A stretch of DNA of 64,000 bases from positions 5,134,241-5,198,240 of the forward strand of contig OY855909.1 of assembly GCA_963693305.1 (NCBI GenBank), in the 5' to 3' direction. The translations under genes and the position numbers were made by a program. This document shows, one piece after another, positions 9,943-22,256 of the stretch (its first letter is position 1; each line of letters opens with the position of its first letter). The DNA is from Meandrina meandrites (taxonomy: Eukaryota > Cnidaria > Anthozoa > Scleractinia > Meandrinidae). The notes under the pieces were generated by a model. That model was not told where the DNA came from, made no database searches, and saw only the letters and a list, made by a program, of their open reading frames with translations.

Positions 9943-12900
9943 ATGAAGAGTTTGTGTGCGTACGATAGCAGTTCATCTTCTGACGACGAGTCAGAGTCAC
10001 CGAAAAACAAGAAACGAAAGGCAACAGAAACTGATCGGACAAACAGTGTTCGAGAAGCAAGAAACATCGGACTTCAGCCAGAGGATACAATGGTTAAACG
10101 TCATGCCGAACCTTCAAATGCTAGTGGATTACTTGAAAGAAAAGCCTCTGAATCAAAACAAAATACAACTTGCAGTCCTTTGAATCTCTCGGATCGCTTA
10201 CAGTCGCGAGTTGTTAACCAGACTAACCAGCCGACTAACCACAACAAAAATACTCCAGCTTTCACCGGATCAGTGGCACGAAGAACGCAGTCAAATTCGA
10301 GTTTTCCAGGGTCGAGTGTTAAACCTTACGTGTCAAAGAGAGAAAGAGAGAGATTGACTCAAACAATTGCAGCAACCTCGGAATCAACTCTTACAACAAA
10401 TTATCAGTTAGAAAAGATTCACTCTGATGGCTCATTGAAAGAGGTTAAACATAACTCTGAACAAACAACTGAAATTTCAACCAGAAAGACTGCAGATCTT
10501 GTGTGCAAACCACCTAAACAACTGCAGCTAAATCTTGAAGGACATTCACAGGGAGTCAACTGCGTCAGATGGAATCCAGCAGAGAGCAGTTTGCTGTTGT
10601 CTGCATCAATGGATCACGTGGTCAGTGTTTGGGACACACACAAAGGTGGGGCTTGTACTCAAAGATTAACATGTCATACTGAAGCTGTTAAAGATGCTAA
10701 GTGGAGTCTATGTGGATCACAAGTGTTGAGTTGTGGCTATGACAAAACTGCGAGACTTTTTAGTTTGGAAACGGGTAATAACATATTACAGCAGGGTAAC
10801 AAGGGTGGGTGAGGGGTACATGTTGGTAAATAGAAACAACAAGACAGACAGAGAGACAGACGTACACTTTAATTTAATTATGTGGCTCAGAGAAAACCTT
10901 TTAGAGGCTTAAAAGCAACCTACTATCAACAGGAGCGCTGAGCAGTAAAACACTTCCTAAAAACTCTAAAATAGTCTGTATTTTTTCACAAGATACTAAT
11001 ACATGGAAAAACAGTAGGTGTGATGCTAGCTGTCAGCCTTTAGGGCAAAGGGCTAGAGCTACATACATTTTGGGACAATGCTCTTTACTCACCAAACCTA
11101 CACTAATATATCAACTATTTTCAGTCTAGGGAGGTGCAAATGCAAGGGAAGATCTAGAGGGAGGGTGCAGGGAGTGTGCATCCCCCCCCCCCCCACCCTG
11201 AGATAACCTACAGCTTTCTAATACAACTGGTATTCTGCAAAAAAAACCCTATGTGCAACCCCTCCTAAGAAAAATTCTGGATCTGCCCCTGAAACACAGC
11301 ATTGATTTAACCCTCCTTAATTTACTCATCTGATAAAACATATCACATATCAAAGTTTAACAAAAACAAAACAATCATGTCTAATGTTTAATGTAATGAA
11401 ACATAATAACTCTCTTTCCTTAGAGCACTTAACTCACCCAAAGGAATATCCTCATTGCAAGATTTTTTGGTCCACCAACACACCAACATTGCAAATTTCA
11501 TGTAAATTACTCCTCTCCTTCACAAGTGAGGAGAACGTACTGCTTTTGTGACAAAATCTGCAAATGGTTAAACATTCTAGTCTTCTTGGATAAGGACAAT
11601 AAACTGTTGGCCACATCTCCTGCATCTTCAGTGTTGTACATGGTCAGCTGGGGATGTTAAAGAACCCACACACTTACTGCAAAGAGTAGGGCACGAAGTT
11701 CCTGGTGTTGTGGTCTGGCCTTGTTTCATAGGTTGGTGCTTCCTGACCTCACTGTGCCTTCCCCCTTGGACAGAATTGTCCAAGAAAAATTGCTATGATT
11801 AATGACTATTGTAGTTCAATTTTATACTTAAGTCCAAAGAGGTTGAATTCTAAAAGGATTTTTTCAGGTCACACAGCTGAGTAACAATGTCCCCTCAATT
11901 CATCAATTAGATGAACTATCGAACTTGGTGATCAGAAGTTTTAACATGGAGGTTGAAGATATTATTCTCCTGTGATATTTTTAATTTTTCTATTTAAGGT
12001 GTAAGGTGAAGACCATTTTAAATGGCAATTCAAGTAGAGTTTAAAAACTCAACTCGACCTTGATTTTTATGAGACATATTGCCAATAAAAATCACTAGCT
12101 TGCTTTTTGTTTTTGTTTTACAACAGGTCAGGAAATCAGAGTGTTTCCGCACAAAAACTATGTGACCTGTGTTCAGTTTCATCCCACAGAGCCTGCTCTG
12201 TTTTTAGCTGGGACGTTTAAATCTGCCATCCTATGCTGGGACACAAGAACTGGAAACGTTAGTATGACAACAGGTGCACTGTAATGGCTTTCAAGCCATT
12301 TGTGACAAAAAGCTCAAAAAAGATATTTTCTCAAAATTTGGTTTGTTTCTTTGTGGCTCACAAGTATTAGGCTTACTTTGTGTTTTTTGTCTGTTATTTA
12401 GTGCTGTGCAGGATTTTTGTTTTTGCAAAACAAGCAAACTGGATCAAAACCCACCAATTCAATGTGGAGGGGGACAGGGAGGTCTGAACCTCCCACCTCC
12501 CGTACCTTTTACTCCTGCCTCCCACCCCTTTCTGTAGCCGTAACAAAAAATCTCTCCTGTTTGTCTTCCGAAATATATTGAAATGTTGTGCAACTTTACT
12601 CGTTTTCTCCCAGTTCCCGCCACCTTAAGAATCCCACTTCCCGCCCTCTCTCCTCCTGCTTCCCGGCCCTTTTCTCCCGGGCTCCCACCCCCCTGTCCCC
12701 CTCCACACCAATCACAACCCAGAGAAATGACCTTTTGAACCCACTAAACTTCTAACTTAACTTCTTTATTTTATGAGACATCCGTTAACATGATTGATGG
12801 CAGCAGAAGCAAAATAAGTTAGTTCAGATCTGTTAGCCACAGACAGCTTGTCATTTCACCGCTCACTGATCAGTGTCTTTTTAATATCATTTCAATAGAA

Positions 12901-15900
12901 CAGTTAAACTAGATGTACTAGTGAACTTTAAATTACCATTTTAAGAGAAATGTTCTTTCTTTTTTTGGCAACTGTGGTTTTCGTTAACAGGTTGCATCAA
13001 CTTACTCATCATTTTTTGGCCAAGTTCAGGACATAGCTTTTCTTCCTGGGGGAGAGGAATTTATTTCTGCTGCTGAGGTAGTGAGACGGAATTCTACAGA
13101 CAAAGGGATCATGGTCTGGGATTTTAGATCCACGGCAATATTATCAAATCAAATTTACCAGGTAAGATGGTGTTAAGATTGCAGGCTGTTATAAAGAGGA
13201 TGTGGGAAAAGTTAGGTTAAAATTTATTGTGTAAACAGAGAGATTTTGTAATAATAATGACTGTATTTCTCTTAGTAGACAAGTAATATGCCCAGATAAC
13301 ATAGTCTTTTATTTTACCTTTTCTTGAAATGAAATGGCAGATTATCTTGGGGTGTATAGGAGGGTGGGGGTGGAGAGAAACCAGGGAGGAATCTGAATTT
13401 CCCACTTTACATACTCATTACTCCCAGTTCCTGCTACTTCTTAAGTTAGTGCTTGCTGCCTATTGGTGCTTTTCCCTCACAATATTGCAACAGTTTACAC
13501 TATCTCTCCTGTGCTCCACCCACCTTGGAAATCCCAGTTGCAGCCCTGGACCCTAGGGGGGGGGGGGGGGTACTTGGGATTTCAAGTGACGGAAATGATT
13601 TAAGGATTTTTTTTGGGGGGGGGGGGGGTTTGAAATTTTCAATTTCAGTGATTTTTTTGGTGGCTTAATTTAAGAAGGGATTTTTTGGGTATTATTCCCC
13701 CCTGTCTAGAAATTAAAGGATCAGAAATTCAGCATGGGATTTTTGGGGGGTTGATTTTTGGTCCAGCAATTTTTTGGGGGTGTTGTTGGAAGCCCTTGGG
13801 ATTTTTGGGTGTTTATCCCCCCCCCCCCCCCCCCCCATTTGATCATCTTGTCTCTTGAAATCCCGAGTACCTAGTCTTTATTTATATGTTAATTTATTCT
13901 ACCTTTACTTTTTAGTATAATCTATATTTTTCCTGTTACCATTTTTTCTTGATAATGGTGCCATTATGACACCAAGAGGATGTTCCATCTTTTTGCATAT
14001 TTTTATAGGATTGTTATGTAGTTATGTTATTTTTTTTCTCTTTTCCAGGAAGCCTTTACCTGTACTTGTTTGAAGGTTCACCCAAGTGAATCACATTTTA
14101 TTGCACAGTCAAATGGAGACTACATTGCTTTGTTCTCGACAAGAAAACCTTACAAGCTGAACAAGTTCAAGAGATATGAGGGTCACAAGGTAATGACGCC
14201 AATAATTTCAGGTTTTAATGTTACAGTTTTATAGCAAGGAAGTCACGTGTGAACACTTTTGATTAAATTATTCACATTCCTTGTGCAGTCCAAGGCTGTG
14301 CTAGAAGAAACATTACAAGGAGCTCAAAGGTTCCGAAACTATCAGATCCAGGGTGCCCAGCATAAAGCTTAACAAAAAACAAATAAGATTATCTGGTCAC
14401 TCAAAAGCAAAAGTTAGTCGCCTGAGGCACCCGGGCACCCTTAGAGCACAGCCCTGCAGTCATTATCCAAGCAGAAGGACCAAAAGCCTGTGGAGAGCTT
14501 GCAGTTGACTTCTAATTGGATTAAATCTGCACATGAAAAATTATATCTTTTGGGAGTCAAAAAACTGTTGAACCATGCCAAAGTTGGTCTTCTTTAGGGG
14601 TTTACATCATATTTTCCGACGCTGCGAGTATTACTGTCCCTTTTTATATCCCCCCCCCCCTCCCCAACCAGATGAAAACTCACTTAGACTCATGAAAATT
14701 TGAACTGGTTTAAAATTCAATGAGACCTATACAGTGCAATAATTGAGAGTTGGTGGTTTAGCTATAGTGAAAGTTTTAATAGTAACGCAACAAAAATGTG
14801 AGTCAATCAATTGTCACTTTGGTGCATCTTGAAAAATGACTGGACAACTGTAAAAATGCAACTAGACTTTAATAACAAATTAAATCATAATTTCACAATC
14901 GAAGACATTCAACATTGTTATCAAGAAAGTTCAGAAACAGGTTTAACATTTAATCAAACAAATCCTGACAGCTACCAGCTGTTCTTATTATTTCGTCTCT
15001 TTTTCTTCTTTGGCTTTGGTCGCCATATTGCTTTCTTTGGAGTAGGGGGTGCATTGGCAGCGGCCTTTCTCTCTTTCCAAGTTTGCCTGCAAGATAAAAA
15101 CAAGCAAGTTAGTACTGAGACAAAAAAAATTGAAAACATCTCTAGATAAAATTTTTGAATTATATAGTCTGGGCACTTGCATTTTGATCAATTAAAAAAC
15201 ATCCAGCATTTTCCCCCCTCCCCGCCCCCTTTGGGTAGGAGACCAATCTAGGCATGGCTCCACCTTTTTGACCTCTTACGGGATGGATCGTTATTATTAT
15301 TATTATTTTTTTTTTTTTGGGGGGGGGGGGGGTGGGGTGGGAGGGGGGAAATGAAAAGTCCTTTTTTTTTTTGCAAAAGTAAAAAAAAAGCCTAACTAAA
15401 TTGTTTGCAGACATGATACAGGAAGATGCTACTTGTTTGCACAGTTGGCAAAAAAAAAATACTGGTCCGCCCCTGAAGATCCCATTCAAAAACAGTCACA
15501 AGAAAATAAGAGCTGTAGTGACTTAAAGAACGACAAAGACATTGAGTTGTTGAATGTTTTAATCTATGAAGAAATTTTAACGGATTTCATATGAGATCAA
15601 TCTAAACCATCAACACAATCTGACTAGGTTTTTAAAAGGAACTTAAATGAGTAAAAACATTGACGGTCTGCCTCGAACACCCTCAGTGAGACCAAAACCT
15701 GCATTTAATACCTCTGAACGAGACCCACCCTTTTTACATGAGTACCCCTGGAGGCTGGGGAATGAGAGACTCTTGCGTTCTGACGACATGCTTTAGACGA
15801 CCAGAGTAGAATCTAGGAAGGATAAGTGATAAGTGACTGCAGCTGCTTTTAAAAGACAGGAATTTAGTTTACCCAACTTACTTACCATCTTTGTAAAATG

Positions 15901-18900
15901 AAGCTCGCGGTGCATTTAACCAACACGTAGACGGTGAAGAGAGCAAAATTCACAACAGCAACAGTGAACACGGTGAAGGAGACATCTTGCCAGGTCAAAA
16001 CAGCAATTTGAGCTTCAATAACTCTCACATGACCTGTCAGAAAATGAGAAAAGATTGTTAAAACAGAGAAACTAAACAACAAGTGACGCGTTTGGAAACT
16101 TAAATTATAATGATTGGAATAGGATTATTAGTGCTTTTCAATTCCTCTAGGAAACGCCATTTCAATTCAGTTGTAGGTTACACCTGTATTATATTAGCAG
16201 ACCTTCTTAAGTATTGACCCTACAAGGAAATCGCGAAAAACGAACTGAAAACGCTAAAATTTATTGTTGCAAATTGTTGCCGCGAAAGTTAAGGTACTAA
16301 AGTTTGTTGAGGAAATGTTGGGTGTCTTGGCACTATTTAATGTAAAGTATTAAATTTCATATCACAGTGCCAATCAAGGTTACAAATTTTCTCTCCACTT
16401 ACTTTCGAGATATTCAGCATAAAATTCAGCAACAACTTCAGTGGCGTAATTCAACGCATTGATAAACGGCCTTCCAGTCCATGTGGCTCCATACCAGATC
16501 CACTCGGCCATCCATACAACTCCTTCCCAAGTCCACTCGGCCAACCGTTTGGCTCCGTCCCAGGTCCACTCCGTCATTCGTTCAACTTCGCCCCAAATCC
16601 TCTCGGCCATCCATAGACCGCCATTCCAAACCCACTCAGTCAGCCATGTAACTCCGTTCCTTGTTTTGTTAACCATTGTCACGGTGAGATCATAACATTT
16701 GTTCCAAACCCGTTTCGTCATTGTCACTGAAAAGTCCCATGCCCGTGTTGTGAAGCCAGGGAGCCTGGGCTCGGATGTTTCGTAGGCGGGACATGTTGCA
16801 TCATGGGGAAACTGAACCTGGCAAATAATGAGTCACTTGTTAGCTGTTTTCTGGCAAAAAGCTACAAACCAACTTGTAACTGACCATGACAAAATTACAA
16901 CAAGTTGCCTAACCTTGCGAGAAATTAAAAGAAACATGAGTTTTTGATATTAAATACCTCTTCGTGTTTGGGTGTCCTGTTACGTCTGGGTATGCTGTGG
17001 ACATGTGCCGAGTCTTTGTTCTCAGTGGGTTCGATAACCAGTTTAATGTCCAGCTTGATGGAGTTAAATCGCATCTTAACTATATAATCCTGTAACAAGA
17101 AGTAATTACATTTAGAAAGTTGACTCTTGGGTTCTTTTTCTTTTCTTCTTCGCGCTAGTGGTCTTACTGCTTTAGAAGTTCTACCAGAAATATACAATTT
17201 GAGATATTTGTAAAAATGAAAGAAGAGCAGTTTCTTCTTTCACGAGAAGTGGGCTATCGGCTATCAGCGATTAGTGGAATTCTCCTAGTACACTAATGCA
17301 AATGCTGCAATGTGATTGGCTGAGCTATTGAACACTATCAGCCATTAGTGTGCAGTTGCCGAAGGTCGTCCACAAAATGCGACGTTTTTATCGTTTTTCC
17401 GAAGTTTTGGAAGGAAGTTTTGATGTAAATGGATAAAAAAATTCCCGAGAAGACTAAAAGAAGGACATTAGCGGTTTCTTGACTTTAAAAGCTTGAAATT
17501 ATTGAAAATTTACCAAGGACAATTCAATGCGTGCGATTTTGTTAAAGCGTTTAATAGTTCGATAATGCGTAGAAAAATAATTAGAAACCATTATTTGCGT
17601 TTATTTCAGTCAGAATTCTACTAACACAATTAGATTATTCGCTCTCAATTTCTATGAGGTGATAGTTGATTCGGCCTGTGACCTCATCAACTATCACCTC
17701 GTAAAAATCTCGAGCTCATTATCTAAATGTTAAATAGTTAGCCACACCAGAACAATCAGATTAGTGACAAGACGCGATGATTGGTGACTTAGTAAAATGG
17801 TTATCATTAATTTAAAGTGGTACTATGATCAAATTTTCACCCCTTGCAATTTTAGGCGTTTCAAAGAGTATTTACTAAAAGATTTAAAACGCCGTTTACC
17901 GTTTTCAAATATCTATTTTAGTTCCAGAGATATTTAAGCTTAAAAAAATCGTAAAATATGCAAATTAGGGAACTGATGACGTCATCTACTCAACCCAATT
18001 TTTTGTCAAGTACAAAAATTAAGTTATCTCGGCCATTTTTCTGCAGAGACCAATGAAACTTGGCAGAATAATAGTTCCTCAGGTGACACACCTACAGCTG
18101 TAATAAAATTATGTTACCATGGCAACTCACTCTTTTCCAGTCCCCATTAATTTGTTTTTGATATTTCAGAATTTTTCAGTTCGGAAAAATTAAACCCAGG
18201 CAAGACGTCTGCCAAATCCATTGACATGCTTGCTAGATCTCGCATGTAAAGCATTATTTACAAATATTTACGGAGAATGCCAGAATTGGCCAGAAAGGCC
18301 TTAAGCATTGCGGGGATCTGGAACCTAGTATGTTGCCATGGTAACCAAGTTGCCAAGTTCATATTATGAAACACAACTAGCAGAGTGTTACTGCAAAGAA
18401 TCAGAGACTTTCAATACAAGTTGGCTGAGATATCACTTTCTTAGTATTTAATCAGAATTTGGTTGAGTGTATGATGTCACTACTTTGCTAATTTGCATAT
18501 TTTAAAAACTTGAATATCTCTGGAAAGAAAAGAGGTATTGGAAAACAGTAAACGGCATTTTTCTTCTCATATAGAGTACTTGTTAATATTTTAAAACGGT
18601 TGAGAAAGAAAACATGCGAATTTCATCATAGTAGCACTTTAACTATCGACCTTGATCAAGATCTGATTTCTCTTAACAACGTCCACGCGATATCCTGAAG
18701 TGAGGTGAGGAAAATAAAGATTATGATCAACAGGGATACTGATGTGTCGCCGAATTCTAAAATCTAACAGTAAAAGATATGTAAGGAGAATTAATTGTTT
18801 TGAACATTATAATTGGAGATTTAAAAGCCTCTCCTCCACCGAGACAAAAGGAACTAAATTACATGATATTTAATCAGCGAAAACAGAAGTCCATAATAGA

Positions 18901-20628
18901 TTTTTGTTAAAAATTATTTGAGCCGCCACCAACCTTGTTAATCCAGTATCCGGTAATGGTTGTGTCATGAACCAAATCTTTCAAGAAGAAATCCTGCTCC
19001 TCAACATCTTGAAGAGCTTCTGTAAAAATGATTTCATTACTGTCACGGTATGCATTTTATTGAACTTTCTCGCTTATAGACCTTGACGTGTAGCAGTTCA
19101 GAAGGCCAAACCTTGAGCACAATGTAATGTCGTCTGTATTTCTTTTTTATTTTAAAAGCAACAAGTTAGATGAGCTAGTTTTCAATGGTTTCAATGCGTT
19201 ATGTCGAGTGAACTTAAAAGTAACCGTTAAAGCACGCGCTTGAAAAGAATGGAAAACAACGCACGCGCGTAACATCCTCAAATACTACCGTGGCAACCAG
19301 AGTTGTTTGGTTTTCTGAAAAATGAAGAAAATTTTTCAAACTTGCTATCGGAAAAGAAATGCTTTTTCTTAGAAGCTAGCGCCTTTTTCGATCTTCCTAT
19401 TAGCGAACAAAACCTACATGACTTGTTCTGAAAAAAAAAAATAAAAAGGGGAAAAAAAAAAGTTTCGTTACGAGAAGAACGCAATTGTTAAGTTCCCGGG
19501 TTTAAAAGTTTACAGTGCGAGGAAAAAGAAAAACTAGTTTTAAAACGCGAGCAAATCTTACCTTCTCGTTTAGCAGGATATGTAAGGTGTGATAACAACA
19601 AGAAAACTGTCAGCGCCGTAGGCGGAAATACCAACTTCATGCTTACAACAGAACTTTTTTCTTCTCGCAAAAAACGCACAACTTGTTCATTCCGCGAAAA
19701 AGAGCAAAGCGAGAGTGTGACGTCATAATCAGCGTTTATGACGCAGCGCGCACGAGATGAAATAAGACTCGTTCCCAGGCCAGCTGTCCTTTTCCCAACC
19801 GAGTTTGTTTGAGTGTTGTTGTCTTCATGAAACATTTTGAATTATGCAGAACATAAGAAAGAACAACTTTAGCAATAATAATCTCTTGGTATGGCATGTG
19901 TTGTGGAAAAAAAGGCGTTTTAGAATGATGTCTTACTGAACTCAAACGTCAAAAGTTGCAAAAACTAAACAAACTAACAAGAAAAAAAAACGTAATTTCG
20001 TTTAGTTTGCGCGCCTCGTCGTTTGTACCTATTTTAAAAGCGCTTTAAGGCCCGGTTATACGGCCAACATTTTTGTTCAACTTGTCTCACAGCATTGTTG
20101 CATTGCAAGCTAAACGAGTTGTTTCCCGTATTACTAGCTTGCGCTCAACTTGTCTTGCAACAAATTTCCGTGTTGCAAGTTGCAGCAACGTGTTGCACAA
20201 AGTAGAACCGAGTTCTACTTTTTGCAACAAATTTTTTCAACTTGAAACAATGTTGGCCTTTAAGCAGATGCGTATAATTTTGTTTCAAACCGGAATTTTT
20301 TTATGTTTTTGCAGGATTTGTTTATGCAACTAGAATGTCTTTCAAAGATTAAATCTTACAAATCTTCGAATTTTGTAATGCTTGACTGGTAATCCTTTGT
20401 TTTCAGGTGAGTGGTTATCACATTGGATGCGATTTCAGCCCTGATGGTAGAATTGTTTTCTCCGGTTCAGCGGATGGCAAAATCTTTTTCTACGATCAGT
20501 TCACATCTCGTGTAATCAGGACACTAGAAGCACACTCTGTCCCATGTATGGATGTCACATATCACCCCACCCTACCCAGCTGTGTAGCCAGCTGTGGGTG
20601 GGATGGACAGGTTAAAGTCTGGACATAA
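9943..20628 (+). CDS. WD repeat-containing protein 25, copy 1 (498 aa, five exons)
   Basis: Coding exons: 9943-10774, 12127-12257, 12991-13161, 14049-14189, 20407-20628, all with GT/AG limits and consistent phase. The first 190 or so residues are polar, S/N/K-rich and probably disordered, starting with the family-like M-x-S-L-x-A-Y-D. WD40 blades follow from about residue 195 (LEGHSQGVN...SVWD, HTEAVKDAKW, ILCWDTRTGN, IMVWDFRS, KRYEGHK, GSADGKIFFYD, ending VKVWT). Length is close to the 544 aa human protein. WDR25 is related to the splicing factor PRP17/CDC40 but has no firmly known function; a scaffold role is inferred. The last intron (6.2 kb) contains a whole antisense gene. A polyadenylation signal lies 36 bp after the stop. 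The copy looks intact. Confidence 0.9.
10775..12126. other. WDR25 copy 1, intron 1
   Basis: This 1.35-kb intron holds a likely MITE near 11136-11291 (GATCTAGAGG at one end, GGATCTGCCCCTG at the other, C-rich run inside). The copy 2 intron has lost part of this element. Nothing else gene-like is seen. Confidence 0.5.
12466..12705. mobile_element. MITE with TGGAGGGGGACAGGG ends
   Basis: The left end TGGAGGGGGACAGGG is the inverse of the right end CCCTGTCCCCCTCCA. The interior has no ORF. It lies in intron 2 of WDR25 and is also present at 50988-51221, so it inserted before the segmental duplication. Confidence 0.6.
13551..13871. mobile_element. G-run MITE in WDR25 intron 3
   Basis: The left part reads poly-G then TACTTGGGATTTCAAG; the right part reads CTTGAAATCCCGAGTAC, its inverse. 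G and C homopolymers within it are likely to be mis-sized. The copy at 52071-52460 keeps a fuller right end (CCCCCCTGGGCCCTG). Confidence 0.55.
14972..19640 (-). CDS. Nested W-rich 11-mer repeat membrane protein, copy 1 (324 aa)
   Basis: Six coding exons on the minus strand inside WDR25 intron 4: 19640-19562, 19019-18934, 17089-16958, 16817-16403, 16033-15886, 15086-14972. Every junction has AG/GT limits and phases fit. Residues 1-23 look like a signal peptide. A lumenal region follows, then at about 158-212 five tandem 11-residue repeats (M/L-A-E-W-x-W-x-G-x-x-x), a helix-rich stretch, one membrane helix at about 256-277, and a lysine/arginine-rich tail (P-K-K-K-K-R-R) that would lie in the cytosol. 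An NKT glycosylation site lies near residue 149. Type I topology is inferred. The repeat spacing (three helical turns) suggests an amphipathic, possibly membrane-lying helix. I do not recognise the family. A polyadenylation-like ATTAAA lies about 100 bp past the stop. Confidence 0.72.
17656..17700. repeat. Perfect 15-bp hairpin
   Basis: GAGGTGATAGTTGAT and ATCAACTATCACCTC flank a 15-base spacer. It sits in an intron of the nested gene, in sequence absent from copy 2, and is probably part of a MITE whose limits I could not fix. Confidence 0.6.
17816..18638. mobile_element. 823-bp inverted-repeat element with TTAA target duplication
   Basis: TTAA flanks both sides (17812-17815 and 18639-18642). 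The ends are inverted: AGTGGTACTATGATC at the left, and TCATAGTAGCACT at the right. Internal blocks such as the TGACGTCATC region near 17976 and its partner near 18470 also pair, so most of the element is one long imperfect inverted repeat. No ORF. TTAA duplications are typical of piggyBac and Kolobok elements. It is absent from WDR25 copy 2. Confidence 0.7.
19718..19725 (-). promoter_or_regulatory. CRE-type TGACGTCA upstream of the nested gene
   Basis: A perfect palindromic CRE/ATF site lies about 78 bp upstream of the nested gene's ATG, on a GC-richer stretch. It is kept at the same spacing in copy 2 (58120-58127). For a secretory-pathway gene it could bind CREB/ATF factors; this is inferred from the motif only. 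Confidence 0.45.
20048..20263. repeat. GTTGCAA-rich MITE-like repeat
   Basis: The left end (GGCCCGGTTATACGGCCAAC) and the right end (ACAATGTTGGCCTTTAAG) are partly inverted, and variants of CAACTTG, GTTGCAA and TTGCAAC recur inside on both strands. A sister copy lies at about 58611-58830, so it predates the duplication. No stable coding frame. Confidence 0.4.
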
Positions 20629-20663
20629 CGTAGATGCACCACAACCTAGTAAACAACAGATTG

Positions 20664-20669
20664 AATAAA
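20664..20669 (+). promoter_or_regulatory. WDR25 copy 1 polyadenylation signal
   Basis: AATAAA lies 36 bp after the TAA stop codon of the last WDR25 exon, and is kept in copy 2 at 59228-59233. Confidence 0.7.
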
Positions 20670-20689
20670 AAGATGTCTTTCCGTGTAAG

Positions 20690-21310
20690 TAAGTTCTGTG
20701 TGATCCCAAATGCGTTCTCCGTGTGTTCTTAGTGAATCGCTGGTGCGTTCTCCAAGGTGTTCCTGTGCGTTATCTGCGGTTTCCCCCATGCGTTACTTAG
20801 TACTTTACTACGTGCGTTCTTAGCCCTCCTGAAGTTGTCACTTCTTGTTTCCCTGAGCATTTACTAGGTCGTTTCCATTGAATTTGTTGCGCCTTGATTT
20901 ACTTTGCGTTCCCCATGCGCTCTAGATGCGGTCCCGCACGTTATCTGTTGTTTTTTGGACAACCATTTCCTGTGCTTGCGCTTTATGTCCAGTGAATTCT
21001 CGCATCTTGTGTTCTCTTGTGTGTTTCCTAGTGAGTTCCCCTATTCGTTCCCAGTGAATTTAGCTCCGTTGTCGTTTTTTTTTCTCCAGCGTTACCCGAT
21101 GCGTTATCTTTGGCTTTCAAATTCGTTTTTAGCGCGTTATTACAGTTTCCCTTCCCTGTGCCTTTCCACATGCCTTTCCTTCCTCCATACGTTCGCGGTG
21201 CATATTTTTTTGCACTCCCCGAATGTTCCCTGTGGGCTTTCCTATTGTTTTTCTCCGTACGTCACATCGTGTGTTCCCTCGTACGTTTGTCATTAGATGT
21301 TGTGACAGAC
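20690..21310. repeat. Degenerate repeat with TGCGTT core downstream of WDR25
   Basis: The core TGCGTT or GTGCGTTC recurs at irregular spacing (roughly 15-40 bases) for about 600 bp, with many T/C-rich variants. The same tract follows WDR25 copy 2 (59260-59880). Long open frames here reflect the repeat's bias and are not credible genes. Confidence 0.55.
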
Positions 21311-21321
21311 AGAACCTTGTA

Positions 21322-21464
21322 AACGGTGGAACCTCGATTTAAAGAAGTGTCAAGGGACTGGGGAAATTTGTTCGTTAAATCGAGGGTTCGTCATATCGAA
21401 GAAAATCGTTCGTTATATCGAGGACTTCGTTATATAGAGGTTCGTTAAATCGAGGTTTCACTGG
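21322..21464. mobile_element. pogo/Tigger-like MITE
   Basis: Inverted ends (CGGTGGAACCTCGATTTAA at the left, TTAAATCGAGGTTTCACTGG at the right) match the CAGTG-type termini of pogo-like elements. Several internal repeats of GTTAAATCGAGG-type sequence are present. The equivalent site in copy 2 (about 59892) is empty, so insertion followed the segmental duplication. Confidence 0.65.
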
Positions 21465-22126
21465 AGCTCACTGTTGATGGCCTGTGCCGAGAGTATCCTC
21501 GCGGGAATTTATGGGATTATTTGGGGAAAAGCAAATACTCGTGGGATGGGAACTTAGAGAAAAACGCTGAATGCGATTATTTTAGGATTAATATATTAAG
21601 TCTAGAAAAGACAACGAACGAAGAGAACTGTCGACAAATTGATAAATAAATAACTGCAAGCGAGCGGTTTTGATTTGAATTATCTTTTCCGGGTCTGCCA
21701 TCTTTACACGAGCAGCTCCGAGACTGCTATCTCTCTAAATGATTTTTGAAAACGTCGTTATGCATGAATACTTATTCAATTGCCACAGTTACTTTAAAAT
21801 ATATACTTCCGCTGCTTTGCGAAGTTTGGAACACAGTTAGAAATCAAAAATGGCTAGCGTCGACGGCCCTGGTCATAAAACACTTGAGTGGCAAATGGAG
21901 CGAGGAAGCGCTTTGAGGCGAAATAATTGTCTACCCCATTAACCAGAAACAGTCGAGTAGTAAATGGAGCGTAGAAGTGCTATGACCAGAAACTCATGAG
22001 TTGCTGCTATGACACGGAACTGATATATGTTGACCAATAAACACTTGAGTAAGAGAGCATGGAAGTTCTTTGGACCTGAACGCGGAATCCGTCTGCACGA
22101 GAAAAATCAATATTAGGATGGTATGC

Positions 22127-22136
22127 GGGAAACCCC
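22127..22136 (+). promoter_or_regulatory. kB-like site upstream of peptide gene
   Basis: GGGAAACCCC fits the Rel/NF-kB consensus GGGRNNYYCC exactly. It is followed by GTCTATAATTATCTCC and an ATTGG box, 130 bp before the peptide ATG at 22257. The same block recurs at 36360 and 61378. Confidence 0.45.
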
Positions 22137-22256
22137 GTCTATAATTATCTCCGATTCCAATTGGTTCTGTTTGTCTTATATAGTCGTTGAAGGTGCGCAG
22201 TATACGTTCAGAACAGATAATCATCGTACCCTTGCTGAATCTATTCAACCAGGAGT

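Larger units (their letters stand above)
8790..21804. repeat. Segmental duplication copy 1 (WDR25 block)
   Basis: It aligns in order with about 47338-60236, including both genes, their promoters and many intronic repeats. Insertions private to this copy include the element at 17816-18638 and the pogo-like MITE at 21322-21464. The similarity continues beyond 21804 into the peptide gene at 22257, interrupted in copy 2 by extra DNA at about 60237-61190. Confidence 0.9.

Noticed and set aside
20904..21296. Open frame of 130 codons downstream of WDR25, with a partner at 59459-59869
   Set aside because: It follows the degenerate TGCGTT repeat, is F/C/S-rich from base bias, and the frame shifts between the two copies.
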